Source: Torreya grandis (Eukaryota; Streptophyta; Pinopsida; Cupressales; Taxaceae). Taken from it: DNA of 64,000 bases. The notes beneath the pieces are model-generated. The model was not told the origin of the DNA, did not search any database, and worked only from the letters and a program-made list of their open reading frames with translations. The translations under genes were made by a program, and so were the position numbers. Positions within the stretch are counted from its first letter, which is position 1; each line of letters starts with the position of its first letter. The stretch is taken from assembly GCA_037957365.1 (NCBI GenBank), contig JARHVA010006308.1, positions 571,001 to 635,000 on the forward strand. The letters are read 5' to 3'. Of the stretch, positions 37,903 through 50,468 are shown one piece after another.

Positions 37903-38750
37903 ATGAACAACCTCAACCTCAAAATGTTTTTATGGAAGTTGCATATCAAAGTGCACATTAGATGCATAATAGACCCAAACCTCACTCACTAGAGTAAGTG
38001 GTACTAGCATAGTGTAATCATGTATGCACAACAAAAAATGTTAATATTAACCTTATAATTCATTAGTGGTCACTACAAAACCATGTCATGAAAATTTATA
38101 GATCATTGCCCGTTATGACAATCAGGCATAATAACCAACCATCTAAACACACATAGCATCATGCTATCAACTTTAGTACATTCAAACTATGATAAGTTTC
38201 TCTAAACATATAGAGCTTACCAATTGCATGAAGATATTTAAATCAAAATTTAATCATACCTAACATGATCTAAAAGGTGGATGAAGGTACAATCATGTCT
38301 TATTCATCCTCTAATAGGTAAGGATATAGTATCAACCAATCATGGAATTAATATAAATAATCTCTATATTTACAACTAGCCAATGTGTTACAATAATTAA
38401 AGGGAGATAAAACACCCGAGGTAAATGCAAACCACCATATAAATATCCCATTACATTGGTTATTAATATTTTAGATAAGGAAGGAATAAAGGTCCTTTCC
38501 ATTTTGACACTCACATTAGCATTTTCAGCCATATATATAGTCAAGAATTATTAAGCATGCATACATCCATTATAATTACAATCATTCTAGATTATTTTAT
38601 TGCATCTCAATTTATTAATTCAACCATGTAATTAATACACTTTCTCATCTACTTGTTCACATATAACCACCACAAGTTTGAGCATACATAAGTTTCTATA
38701 ATCCAACCCCAAGTTGCAAACCAACTAAAGCATAACTCCACTTACTCATA
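37903..38750 (-). repeat. Right arm of 0.84 kb inverted repeat
   Basis: Reverse complement of 29536-30374. It sits inside the internal region of element 4, whereas the left arm lies outside LTR A. Either one arm was inverted, or both are separate insertions of one repeat family. Confidence 0.8.
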
Positions 38751-39347
38751 TGAAGATCTCTAATGTATACCTAAGGAAAAAAAGCCATAGGAATATATAT
38801 GAATCACAAGGAAATAATTAGATAACATTCAACTAAGGTTATTATTTTTTATTAGTCCAAGAAAGTAATTTCATGTATGCCCAAATTACCAAATACATAA
38901 GGTTCATTTGACTAAACAATCTCCATACCAACAATGTCATTTTTGTTACATCAAGAGAGTTTATGGAAGTTTAATAATATTTCATAAGGAATTAATTCCA
39001 CACTAACGAGTGCATAAAATCAATTTCCCTACTTTTCATAGTGATAGTAGAAAGATAATTCACCAATAAAACATTAGCATTAGTGATCAAGTATCATTTC
39101 AAGGTTAAAACACAAGTACTATGACTAGGCATATTAAAGAATACATGTAGAAACACTAAAAGGATGAATAATAATTAAATACCACTCTTAAATTGTCACA
39201 ATAACATTTACCATATGATCTATGATGAAGGAAAACAAGGTAATATACAAACTACATAATAGTTCCATGATCCATATTAAACCACGAGTAAAATCTAGCG
39301 TATATTAAAATAGTGAGCATAAACATATATGTATCTAAAAGTAATAA
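38751..39347. other. Unassigned DNA before LTR B
   Basis: A primer-binding site for the - strand element would be expected to end near 39347. No TGGTATC-like or other TGG-led site is visible there, so the true LTR B end may lie elsewhere or has decayed. Confidence 0.4.
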
Positions 39348-40356
39348 TGCATTAAATCTTAATAGTTATAATTAAATTTAGGATTACAACTCTATATTAA
39401 TATAAGAAAACATACTCAAGTATGTATAAATTCCAAATTAAGTGATCAATTGAAATACATCTATAATAATCATTACACTATTTTACTTTATTAACAGAGT
39501 TAGTAGGTTCCCTTATCAAATGACATATACATAAGTCTAATTAACTCTACTCATAATATCTATGAACCATATTGTCAAACTATTCATTATTATATGATTT
39601 AATCAATAAACCAACAATGTGATGGTTAAGTCCAATGGTTACTAATATAATAACAACATCAACTTTAAAATAGCTTAATAAGATCATATGATCAACTCAA
39701 AGGGTAATATTGTGCTAGTTATTCCAACAAGATACTTTAGTAAAAGGTAGATAAACTCATTAAAATTTAATATCTTTACATATGAAATGAATTAATTTCA
39801 TAAATCTGCAATCTCAACTTATCATTATTTAGTTTGCATTCCATTTCCCATATTCCATCTACACAGGCTATCATATCGACATAATTATCCAACATCAAAA
39901 CATGATAAAATACTAACTATATCTAATATCAAATAATCATTAAACATCATCAATAAATCAAAGGATGTATAAATAACATAAATATTTCACTACCAAATTA
40001 CTTCATATATATGCAAAACAATACAATCATGGAATAACATGTGACTGAACTGAACAAGCCCTCTAGACCAACCCTATGAGCTCAACTATTGATGGACATG
40101 ATCACCCCAACCATTAGCTAGATGGTGGTTTTGGCATTAAGTTTAAGGAGGAAGTTCTGAGCAAGTTGGATTCAAAACCAAGGAATATCATAAAAAAATA
40201 ACATACACAAATAAAGGGCACAAACACCATCAAAGGTGCATGCCATGCAATCAAAGACCAAAAGGCATAATGTATAACTCAACCACTATATGCCACAAAG
40301 TCAAGATCCACAAATAAATCAACCAAGCATGATAGAATGAAACTCAGTCATACAAT
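39348..40356 (-). repeat. LTR B of element 4, left part
   Basis: Aligns with 30724-31715. It ends at the target duplication ACAAT (40352-40356), where element 5 starts. Confidence 0.75.
40352..40356. repeat. Target-site duplication of element 5, left copy
   Basis: ACAAT precedes TGTTGGAG; the same five bases follow the 3' LTR at 50464-50468. LTR A shows the unoccupied site as a single TAATAAT at about 31716-31722. Confidence 0.8.
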
Positions 40357-43300
40357 TGTTGGAGAGTTATATTGATGATGTCATGGTGGTGTCATATAGG
40401 TTCTCTAATGAGTGGATGAAGTGCCTTGATAATCTATGTGATAATGACAAAGTGTGCAATGTACTTGTTCTAGTGTGCTTTATGTATGGTTGGTTGATAT
40501 TTAGTATTGACATCGTTAAAAAGGATCAAGGTTGAGTGTGGTTATTTTATCATGTGTAAGGGGTCCTATCAAAAGTCAATAATTCTTTGAATTCTTATGT
40601 GCATGTGTATATTTCATCCGGTTCATCATTTTTATCATATAGACACGTTGGATCTAGTAACAAAACATTTGAGTTTATAGTTTGATGATGTCACCATTAC
40701 CATATGGAAATGAGTGAAGGGGAGCTGGTAATATGGTTATGATCATAGTAATCCCTAGATATTTTTCTCTAGATATCAAGTCATGCATCAAATCATGGTT
40801 AAATATAAGAGGGTGTAAAGCTGGCTTCTTAGTAAAAATTCATTATTTTCCTTTATCCAAATTTGTAATATGGTCAAAAAGAGATGAGTAATTATGTTGA
40901 TGAGGTCAAAATTAACACACATGGAGGCGTCAGGACAAAATGATCATATGGGTTTGTTCATTTGTTTGCCTAATTTATTTATGTTATTTTTTAGATCATG
41001 TAATGTAGTGCATCAAAAGATATGCATATGCAAAGTTGGGCTCCCAAGAAGTTTGAATGTGTTTTTCCATAACCAAATTTGCATTTTGATGATGTTATAT
41101 ATTTAACGTGTGATGGTGTCAAGAGAAACTAATCATATGGGTCTATTTGATATTAAGCATAGATGATTTGTGCTAAATTTGAGATCATGTACTGAAGTGT
41201 GACAAAAGTTATGGATGCTTAAAGTTGGCTCTATTATATAAGTTCTTTGAGAAGGCATTTTAATGATGACATATCTTAAATATGTAAACGTCCTAAGCAT
41301 AGTGTGCCACATGGTTGGATTCTCCAAATTAAGGAGATTATATGTTCCAAATTTTAGATCCTATATAGAATCACAAAAGAATTTATTAAAGATATTAAAT
41401 GACTACTCAGACATATTGAAAGAGTCCCCATACTTAGTCATTTTTGAAACAATTAAATCTTGAGCAAGAGCGAAAATAAGTGTTGATCCAAGAAGTCTAG
41501 AAGTAGTAAGATGATGATAGGTTCATGATTTTTATTAACTAAGAAATTTTATAGGATAATGATCTAATAGTGAGTGGGAATTAGTACAGATTGATTGAAT
41601 GGTGAGCATGAATCATTAAAGCTATGGTTGATCCATAGAGATTGATGGAGCACATTGATTCAACATTTTAATATTGCATGAGATGATGTCAATGTGACTG
41701 AGGATTAATGTTTGATTATTGGTGCTAATGTGTTATTGATCAAATAATATTGATGATGCATATTTTATCTGATTTGAGAGGACATGAGATTTAAGCAGTT
41801 TTTCAAAGGTTAACTGTGACCATTTGAATTCAAATATTTGAATTTAACATAGGGAAAAACCATTGTATGGTATGTTAGTTGTATCCTTCAATAGAATAAG
41901 TTTTTCTCATGAAGTAAAATTAAAATAGGTAGAGTAATCCATGGCTCATCTAATGAATCTAATTTGAAGATCTATGAGTAAGTATAATCAAAGATATTGA
42001 GCCTAAAAGTTGACTATGTGTTCATGCTCATTCTATAAGTGACCCGAGTAGGATATATGAGCTTGTATTGATGTTGTTTTGATGTATCATGATGAATTAA
42101 CTATTTTAACATGTGTAGATTCCACAAGGATTCTTTATATGTATTTTAGAGTTGTGATCAATCAATATTGAGTATGAGTAATGCTTAAGAAATTGATTGT
42201 GTTCATTCATTATGACTATGTGCACCAGGTCAGTTTTGAGTTGTTTGAGCATAAGAAGAGCTGAGATAAGTTGACTATGATCATTTGAGAATGTTTAATG
42301 GGATATAAGGAGTGGAAAAATTTATTTAAAAGCGGTCCTATATTCTTGTTTTGCTTGAGAGAGTGTTAAAGGAGTGAATGGGTTCACATGAGACCTATGA
42401 GGGCTACAAGGGCCTTATTAAAAGGTGTAATTACTTAAGGGTGACCCATAGATGCTATGGATGAAATATGAATATTTTATTGAGCCATGTTTTCATGTGA
42501 TATATGCATTAATTGGATAATTCATGCCTAATGGTTGACCAAGACATTATTATCAAGATTGTTCTATATATAGTGAAACCAAATGTGATGGTTTATAGAC
42601 CTGGAAGACTTAGTTGAGGGAGTGTGAGTGTGGATCCAAGAGAAGGAGATAACCTTAGAAATATAACATAAAAGTTAGTGAGTAACATCAGAGAGTGAAG
42701 AGGATAATACATTCTAGTCTAAGCAAGGTGCTGAAGGTGATCACATAAGTCATTGGACCTAATAAGTCTAGAAGAGGTAGAATGGGTGAATATGTTGAAG
42801 AGGCCATTTGAAAGAGATTTGAGAAAGTCTTATGTGTGTGAATTGGGAATAAAAAGAGGGATATAGTACCATGTGGATGATTTCATGAGTATATTAGGTT
42901 GAGGAATACTTGTATGACATGTTGCTCATATTTATGTTAGTAAAATAGTAATCTTTTTATTTAAATTTGAGTGAAGACAAGGTGAAGATTGTTTGAGCTT
43001 GGTGGTTAATTTGAGATGAAAATTATAGTGTCAATAGTGTGTATGACCATTTGGTCATGTTGTTAATATGGCTATGGAGTTTTTATTATGAAGGTGAAGT
43101 GTGATAAGTAGTGATCCATCATCAGGTATTGTAAACATCAATTCAAAGGTAGAGTTATTCATAGGTGTTTTTTTGGTAGCTCAACATCTAAGGTGGTTGC
43201 AACCTCCTTGCAAGGTGATACTTTTTAAAAGGTCTAGTTTTTATTTTATCTCATATAGATAGGTGTGTTAGCACATTATTGGATTTTAGTCTCACTAAAT

Positions 43301-43585
43301 AGGGATTATATTTCCTTGATCATTTGTAGATGGTCTAAATTGTATCTTGTTATTATAGGACAATAGTCTAATTGTAGGTTCTAGTGGGTTTTATTCATCA
43401 AAAGAGTTTTCCACCTATGACATGAATTATGTGCTTAATCTTGCATTCTTTTTCTTGTACATTGCTAGAAATGATGTATGACTCATGAATGGATGTGTTG
43501 AATGATTAAGAGTATGAAGGAATTGGAATTGAATTTGAAATTATTTGGGTTCATTGATTCACCGCCTAGTGATTATACTTCTAAT
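40357..43585 (+). repeat. 5' LTR of element 5
   Basis: Starts TGTTGGAGAGTTAT. The block GTGGATGAAGTGCCTTGAT is shared with the 3' LTR (40411 and 47242). It aligns throughout with 47186-50463. Open frames of 60-70 codons at 40894, 41133 and 41263 are inside the LTR and not kept open in the partner copy. Confidence 0.9.
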
Positions 43586-43588
43586 AAT

Positions 43589-43603
43589 TGGTATTAGAGC
43601 AGG
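43589..43603 (+). other. Primer-binding site of element 5
   Basis: TGGTATTAGAGCAGG differs by one base from the TGGTATCAGAGC site for initiator tRNA-Met. Confidence 0.9.
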
Positions 43604-43654
43604 TCCTTTGGAGGAAGACTAACAGTGTGAAGGTGATCATAAGTACGTATAGAG

Positions 43655-45250
43655 ATGGTTAAATAATTGAATAAAGAAAATCAATAGTGGAAAGATGTGA
43701 TTAAGGCACTTGAAGAACATATATATACTTTGAAGAAATATGCCAAAAAGGATGAGAATATCATTAATGATCTCAAGGTTCAGTTAGTATATACCAATAT
43801 AAGATTGTATCCAAAATAAAAGGACATCATGTGTGGTGAATAAAATTTCCATAATAGTAGAGAAGATGACAACAAAGAAGAATAAGTTGATTTATAAGTT
43901 GAGATCATGAGTACACTTGGTGAACTAAAGGAGCAAAAGATGAACAATCATAAGATGAGATCAAAGGTCTTGAAGCACAAGTCAGTTATTTTGAGGGAAT
44001 TTTGATACAACAAGCATGTATAATAAAGGATGACATGGATAAATAAGATAAGAGTGATAATGATACTATCCAAGTTCTTAGAAATTATATGGAGACTAAT
44101 TGTTCAAACATGAAAGATAAAGAAGTTAAAATAGATCAATTAAAGACTAAGCTTATTTTCCAAAAAAGATGAATATGAAATGGTCATAATGAAGATAGAT
44201 AATCCTAAAGAAGAACAAAATAAATTAGAAAATTTTCAAAGAAGATGGAAAAGAGATCATCAATCTCAAGGATTAGTTAGGGGTAGCTAATGTGAATTTG
44301 AATACAAGAAAAGAAGAATGTAGACATCTTAAGACTCTGTTAGAAAAAGAAAATGTCAAAATGAGTTAAAGACAAGGTGAGTGATGATGAGATGAAAATT
44401 GAGATAATTTTTTTGAAGAATGAACATGAACAACTCATAGACAAGTTAAACAAGATAAAAAATGAGCATGAGAAGTCTGAGCAAGTCAAGGATATTGCAA
44501 ACTTGAAAATCAATTAAAGAAAGTCTGATAGACTACCAAATGCTTCAAGGTATGCTAGTTTATTTCATTATCATTGTTATACATGTATTAAGTATTGTCA
44601 TAGAGTTAAGTACTGTAGAATGAAGTCAATCAAGAATGGACATTCATGGAGCTATGATAGAAGGAGATTTTGGCCTAATATTGATCACAATTCAAATTTG
44701 TCAAAAGGTTAAAATGATGTTATTTGTTTCAATTATCATAAGAATGGACATATTTATAGATTTTATCCAAATAGTGTTAATAAGTCTTCAAGGTATGTCA
44801 AAGGATATAGAGCTCCTAGAAGGTTTGAGAAAGAGCAAACTAAGGTATGGAAACCAAAGGTAATCATTGCCAATTCATTTAATCATAATTTTAATAAGAA
44901 AATTACTATAGAAGGCTATTACACAAATTAGGATAAGCTCAAGGATTAATTAGGTAAGATGGATGCAAAAGACATGAAGAGTTAAAATTTGGTATGGAGA
45001 CCTAAGGCAGTAAATACTAAGGAGACTAACTCTTTTGAGTCTAAGAATCTTGATGGATTGTTTCCCCAGGTGGAAAAATAATCGAAGTTAAAGAAGAGTC
45101 AAGAGTTTTTATTGACATCATTCATTGACAAATTTGAAGAAAATAATGAAGTTAATGATTTAGTAAAAGTCAAGTAGGACTATAAATCAGAGAAAGATAT
45201 GGAGATATGGGAGTCTCCTAAGTTCTAGGACTTTTAGTCTCACTAGATCA
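43655..45250 (+). pseudogene. Element 5 gag-like gene with coiled coil and two zinc knuckles
   Basis: The start ATG at 43655 opens MVK-stop-LNKENQ-stop-WKDVIKALEE; both stops (TAA, TAG) are one C-to-T step from Gln. Up to about 44500 the protein is rich in Glu, Lys, Asp, Leu and Asn in a heptad-like pattern, as in a long coiled coil. Zinc knuckle 1 (44575-44616) reads CYTCIKYCHRVKYC, with the CX2CX4HX4C spacing intact. Zinc knuckle 2 (44725-44766) reads CFNYHKNGHIYRFY, with two cysteines changed to Tyr (TGT to TAT). Downstream residues YRAPRRFEKEQTKVWKPK (about 44808-44862) form a basic tail. The 75-codon frame at 44636-44863 is in a different frame and is spurious. A classic capsid domain is not clear. 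Confidence 0.7.
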
Positions 45251-47173
45251 AATGGGTGTCTCTATTTAGGCTTCAAGGAAACACATGTCAGTTAGAGGAT
45301 GCTTGGTGGTTGTCAGATATTGTTTGATGAGATGATATGTAAACAAGGAATGTTTGTGAATTCTTTTATATATCTTTTTTTGGAGAAAATATGCTTATGA
45401 AGAATCTCATTGGTCTTATCTTGAGAAGGTATTGGCTTGTTGATCATGGTTTGGATGCTCTAGTATAAAGGTGAGTTTCAAATATCTATTTGCATATCAT
45501 TTTATGGTAGATGTCATGAGATCCTATAAGTTGAAGGTTTTTATTCTAGACTTTTGTTCTAGATCTTGCTAAGCTTGTTAAAGGCTTGTTAAACAGTTGT
45601 GTATGCCATGGAATTTCATAGTGTTCTAAAGATAAGGTGTCTCTCTATGAGTATTGACTATGATTGGATTATTTGAAGACTTTTTAAAGATGTCATGTTC
45701 TTGATCAAGCATGAAGTCAGGGGGAGATTTTTAATTGATTTAGTCTTAGGATAAGAGGATTGAGTATTTGAATATAAGAAAGAAGGTGTGGAGAAGCATG
45801 TTTGTGTGATCAAGATGATAATTTAAATAATAGAATGTATTTAGCTAAGGGGGAGAAAAAAGTTCATGAGCCTATTTAGAGGTTTATGAAGGAGCTATAG
45901 TATAGAGTTAGAATGGGTGGTTCCAGGTGGCTTAATGATATTGATGAAAATATCAACAAAAGTGTTTGGTGCTAAAAAAGATATATGAATTTCTTTGTGG
46001 TGTGATCTAGGTGTTTTTGAGGTCTAAAGGTATGTTTGTATCTGTTGAAGTTTTTTGAGTAATCTTGGTTTTCTTAGTTTTATTTTAAGGGAAATCATGC
46101 CTAAAATGGGTTATAGGATGTCTATGTTCCCAAAGATGTGCAAGATCAATTTTTGGTCTAGAAGCATGTTATGTCTATCTCCAAGTGTAAAAGAGGTTTC
46201 AGAGGTAGACATTGACTAGAAGGTGCTATGTTGACTTTATTTATTTTAATATTCTAAGGTTTTAGGCTCTACTACAAAAGTGGTTTGACTTATGAGTAGA
46301 GGTATGAGTCTTATTAATATATTTAAAGGGACAAATGAGTGGTAAAATAAATCTTCATAGATTATTGAAGATTTGTGGTTCTCAAGTTATTCAAGTTTTT
46401 GTCAAGTTGGAGGCTTAATTGGTTAGTTTATAAAGGAAGTATATTGCAAAGGATGATGTTATTATTGAAAATTGGTTTGATTGAGTGGGCATATAGAGTG
46501 TTATAGATATGGAGCTCTAGGTCTTTAAAATGTATCTACTAAAATTTGTGGGATTTGCAAATTCTAGGTAGGGTTACAAGGAAGGTAGATATGCCTAGTT
46601 TGGAAAAGAGTGATTTTTTCTCAATTTATCCAAAAGAGAAAATTATGATATTTAAGGGTATGTTTTTAAGATAATTTAGTGCATGTTACCTATTTTTGTA
46701 TAGTGTAGATGAAAAGTTGGTGGTCGTGGAAGTGTCTTGAAAAAGAAGGTTGGTAGGCCTGCACGGTGGTTCATCATGGTGTGTGGAGATATGAAGATGC
46801 TCATAAGGTGAAATTACTAAGAGTTATTAGGCGGAATCACTCTAAAATGTTTATTGATGTGTTTTATCAAGATTTATGTGGTTTTGTGTGTTATTTATTC
46901 GTTGGTTTCAGTGCTTGATTGAAGAGAGTGTTGGTTTGGAGCAAGAGGATGTTTTCAAGGCAAGTTGAATTAGGATCAAGGTAAGGGAGAGTTTGTATCA
47001 TCTTTATAATATGGTGATTTCCTCTTTTATATTCTTTTTAGGTTCTCAAGATTAGTTTATGCCTACTTTTTCATTGTGTTAAAGGGGGAGAAAGTTCTTG
47101 TTGTGGGAGTGCTTTGAAGAGAGAGAAAGGTGAACTATATATTGCTATATTGATGGGTGTTGACATCAATGAT
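45251..47173 (+). other. 3' internal region of element 5 with repeated polypurine tracts
   Basis: No pol domain is recognisable. WWLSDIV near 45305 might be the trace of a protease start, too weak to call. AGGGGGA tracts occur at 45719-45726, 45847-45861, 47081-47094 and 47174-47182; only the last borders an LTR. Confidence 0.6.
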
Positions 47174-47185
47174 AAAGGGGGATAT
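47174..47185 (+). other. Polypurine tract of element 5
   Basis: AAAGGGGGATAT lies next to the 3' LTR start TATTGGAGAG (TG mutated to TA). Confidence 0.85.
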
Positions 47186-50100
47186 TATTGGAGAGTTATC
47201 ATGATGATGTCATGGTGATGCCCTAGAGCTTCTCTTGTGAGTGGATGAAGTGCCTTGATAGTCTATGTGACAATGGCAAAGTGTGCAATGTACTTGTTCT
47301 AGTGTGCTTTATGTATGGTTAGTTGATCTTAAATATTGACATGGCTAGAAAGGATTAGGGTTGAGTATGGTGATTTGAGCATGTGCAAGGGGTCCTATCA
47401 AAAGTCAATAATTATTTATATGTTTATGTGCATGATGAAATTTACCTAGTTTATGATTATTCTCATCTAGGCACTTTGGGTCTAGTAGTATAAAATCTAA
47501 GTAGGTAGTTTGATGTCATCACCATTGCGAAGTGGGAATGAGTCAAGGGAGTTAGTCATATGGTTGGGATCATATTAGTCCCTAATTTTTTCACACTAGA
47601 TCTCAAGTCATGCATCAAAGTGTGGTTAAAATTATGAGGGTGTAAAGATGGATTCTTAGTTAGAATTTATTATTTTCACTTCACCAAATTTGTAATATGG
47701 CCAAAATGAGATGAGTAAGCATGTTGATGAGGTAAACATTCACACATGTGGAGGTTTTAAGATAAAATGATCATATGAGTTTTTTTCACTTTTATGCATA
47801 ATTTATTTGTGCTATTTTAAGATCATGTGATGTAGTGCATCAAAAGATATGCACATGAAAGGTTGGGCTCTTAGGAAGTTTGACTATGTTTTTCCATACT
47901 TAGCCAAATTTTCATGCAAGAAAGAGCCAAGTGAGCATTTTTATGATGTTATATTTTGCACATGTTAAGGTGTCAGTAGAAATTGATCATATGGGTCTTT
48001 TTAATTTTGATCATAGATGATTTATGATCAATTTGATATCATCCAGTGAAGCATGACAAAGGTATGGATGCTCAAAGTTAGCCTCTCAAGCAAGTTTTGA
48101 CATAGTTGGCTCTAGATAGAATTTTTTGGAGAAGGGATTTTAATGATGATATATCTCTCACATGCAACCCTTCTAGGAGTAGTGTCACATGGTTGGATTC
48201 TCCTATGTAAGGAGATCATCTAGTCAAAATTTGAGATCTTGTATTGAAGCATAGAAGAAGTTATTAAGGATAAAAAATGGTTACTCAAGCATATTTAAAG
48301 ATTCCCCATAGTCATTTTTGAAATATTTAAAGATTGAGAAAGATGGACAATGCACGTTGCTCTAAGAAGTCTTGAAGTAGTGAGATAAGGATAGGTGCAT
48401 GATGTTTAATGATTGAGCAAAGTTACTAGATAAAGATCCAATGGTGAGTGGGTGTTCATATAGATTGATTTAACAATGAGCATTGATCATTAAATACCTA
48501 GTTGATCCACAAAGATTGACAAACTGCGTTGAATCAACATTTTAAGATTGTACAATATGAGGTCAACATGACTGAGGTTTATTGTCTAAGCATTGGAACC
48601 TATGTGTTAAAGATTGAAAATATTGATGATGTGTATATAATCTGATCTAAGAGGACATGAGATTAAATCATTGTGTTCAAAGGTTAATTGTGACCATTTG
48701 AATTCAAATTTTTGAATTTAACATAGGAAAAATTTAGTGTCTAGTCTTTGGTCCATGTCTTTTGATATCAGACAAATTTAATCATCCATTAAAAATAAAA
48801 TATGTAGATGACTCGATGGTGAATATAATGAACCTAATTTGAAGATCTAAAAGTAAGTATAGTAAAAAATATTGAACTTAGAAATTAAATGTGTTTTTGT
48901 GTTCATTCTACAAGTGACCCAAGAAGGATATTCAAGCTTATATTGATGCTGTTTTAATGTATCATGATGAATTACCTATTATAATATTTTTTAAACTCTA
49001 TGAGTATAATCTATGTGGATTTTTTATTTGTGATCAATCTATCTTGAGTATGAACAATCCTTAGAAAATTGACTATGTGTTAATTCATGGTGACTTTGTG
49101 TAATAGGTTAGTCTTTGAGCATATGCATAGGTGAGCTAAGTTAACTATGATCATTTTATGATGTTTAAAAGGGACATAAGGAGTAGACCCATTTATTTTA
49201 AAGTGGTCCTATGTTATTTTTTAACTCTAGGGATTGCTAAAGGAATGAATGGGTTCACATGAGACCTATAAGGGCTACAAAGGCCTTATTAAAAGTTGTT
49301 ATTCCTTAAGGGTGACCCATAGATGCTACGACTGACCTATGAATTTTATATCAAGTTGTGTATTCATGGGAGAGATACATTAAGGGCTAAGGTATGTGTA
49401 ATGGCTGACCAAGATGTTATTATCAAAATTGCTCTATATATAGTGAAATCAAATGTGACAGTTTCTAGATATGGAAGACTTGGTTGAGGGAGTGTGAATG
49501 TGGAGCCAATAAAATAAGGTAACCTTTGAAAGAGAAGGTATGGGTTAGTGAGGACTATTAGAGAGGTAAGATGATCAAACATGCTAGTCTGATCAAAGTG
49601 CTGAAGGTGATCACATAGGTCATTAGACCTAATCATATAAAAAAGTTAGAATGGGTGAGTATGCTCAAGAGTCTATTTGAGAGAGATTTGAGAGAGGCTT
49701 ATGTATGTGAAATGGGAAGTGAAAGATGTTTAGAGTGCCTTTTGGATGATTTTATGATAAATCAATTTAAAGACTGCTTGTATGTCCTATTGGTCATATT
49801 TTTATTGGTAGAATAGTGCTCTTATTGTTTGAATGTGAGAGAAGACAAGGTGAAGACTATGGGAGATTGGTGGTTGATCTGAGAGGTAGATCAGAGTGTG
49901 CATAATGTGTATGACCATATGATCATGTTGTTAATAAGGTGACAAAGTTGTTACTATGAACATGAAGTGTGATAAGTAATGGTCCATTATTAAGTGTTAT
50001 AGAAATCAATTTAGAGGTGGATTTAATCATAGGTGTTGTTGTAGTAGCTCGTCATCTAAGGTGGTTGAAACCTCCTTGAAAGTTGATACTTGATAAAATG

Positions 50101-50463
50101 TTTGGTTTTTGTTTTAGCTCTGCTAAATAGGTGTGGAAGCACCTTGTGGGATTGTAGTCTCACTAACTAGGGATTACAGTTCCTTGATCATTTTTATATG
50201 GTCTAAATTAGATCTTGTCATTATAGGATAGTAGTCAAATTATATATTCTAGTGGGTTTTATTTCCCAAGCGGGTTTACCATGTATGACATGTGTTATGT
50301 GCTTGATCATGCATTGTCTTTCTTGTACAGTACTATAAATGATGTATGTTTCATGAATGTATGTGTTTAATGATTAAGAGTTTTAAGGAATTGAAATTAA
50401 AGTTAATATTATTTAGGATCACTAATTCACACCCCCCCCCTTAGTGATTGTACCCCTAAAAAT
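47186..50463 (+). repeat. 3' LTR of element 5
   Basis: Direct copy of 40357-43585. Near its end a run of nine or more C (about 50431-50440) replaces CACCGCC of the 5' copy, a slippage expansion. A - strand frame of 90 codons at 49364-49636 is spurious. Confidence 0.9.
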
Positions 50464-50468
50464 AACAA
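50464..50468. repeat. Target-site duplication of element 5, right copy
   Basis: ACAAT directly after the 3' LTR, followed by CTAAAGGCAAG, which continues LTR B (compare CCAAAGGCAAA at 31723). Confidence 0.8.

Larger units (their letters stand above)
40357..50463 (+). mobile_element. Element 5: Sirevirus-like Ty1/copia element with gag only
   Basis: LTRs of 3.23 kb (40357-43585) and 3.28 kb (47186-50463), about 87% identical by eye, flank 3.6 kb. A tRNA-Met primer site (TGGTATTAGAGCAGG, 43589) follows the first LTR. The inside holds a gag-like gene with coiled coil and two zinc knuckles, then about 1.9 kb without clear coding but with four AGGGGGA purine tracts. A tRNA-Met site, very long LTRs, coiled-coil gag and several polypurine tracts are Sirevirus hallmarks (established knowledge). 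No integrase, RT or RNase H was seen, so it would need enzymes supplied by a relative. Flanked by the five-base duplication ACAAT. Confidence 0.85.
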
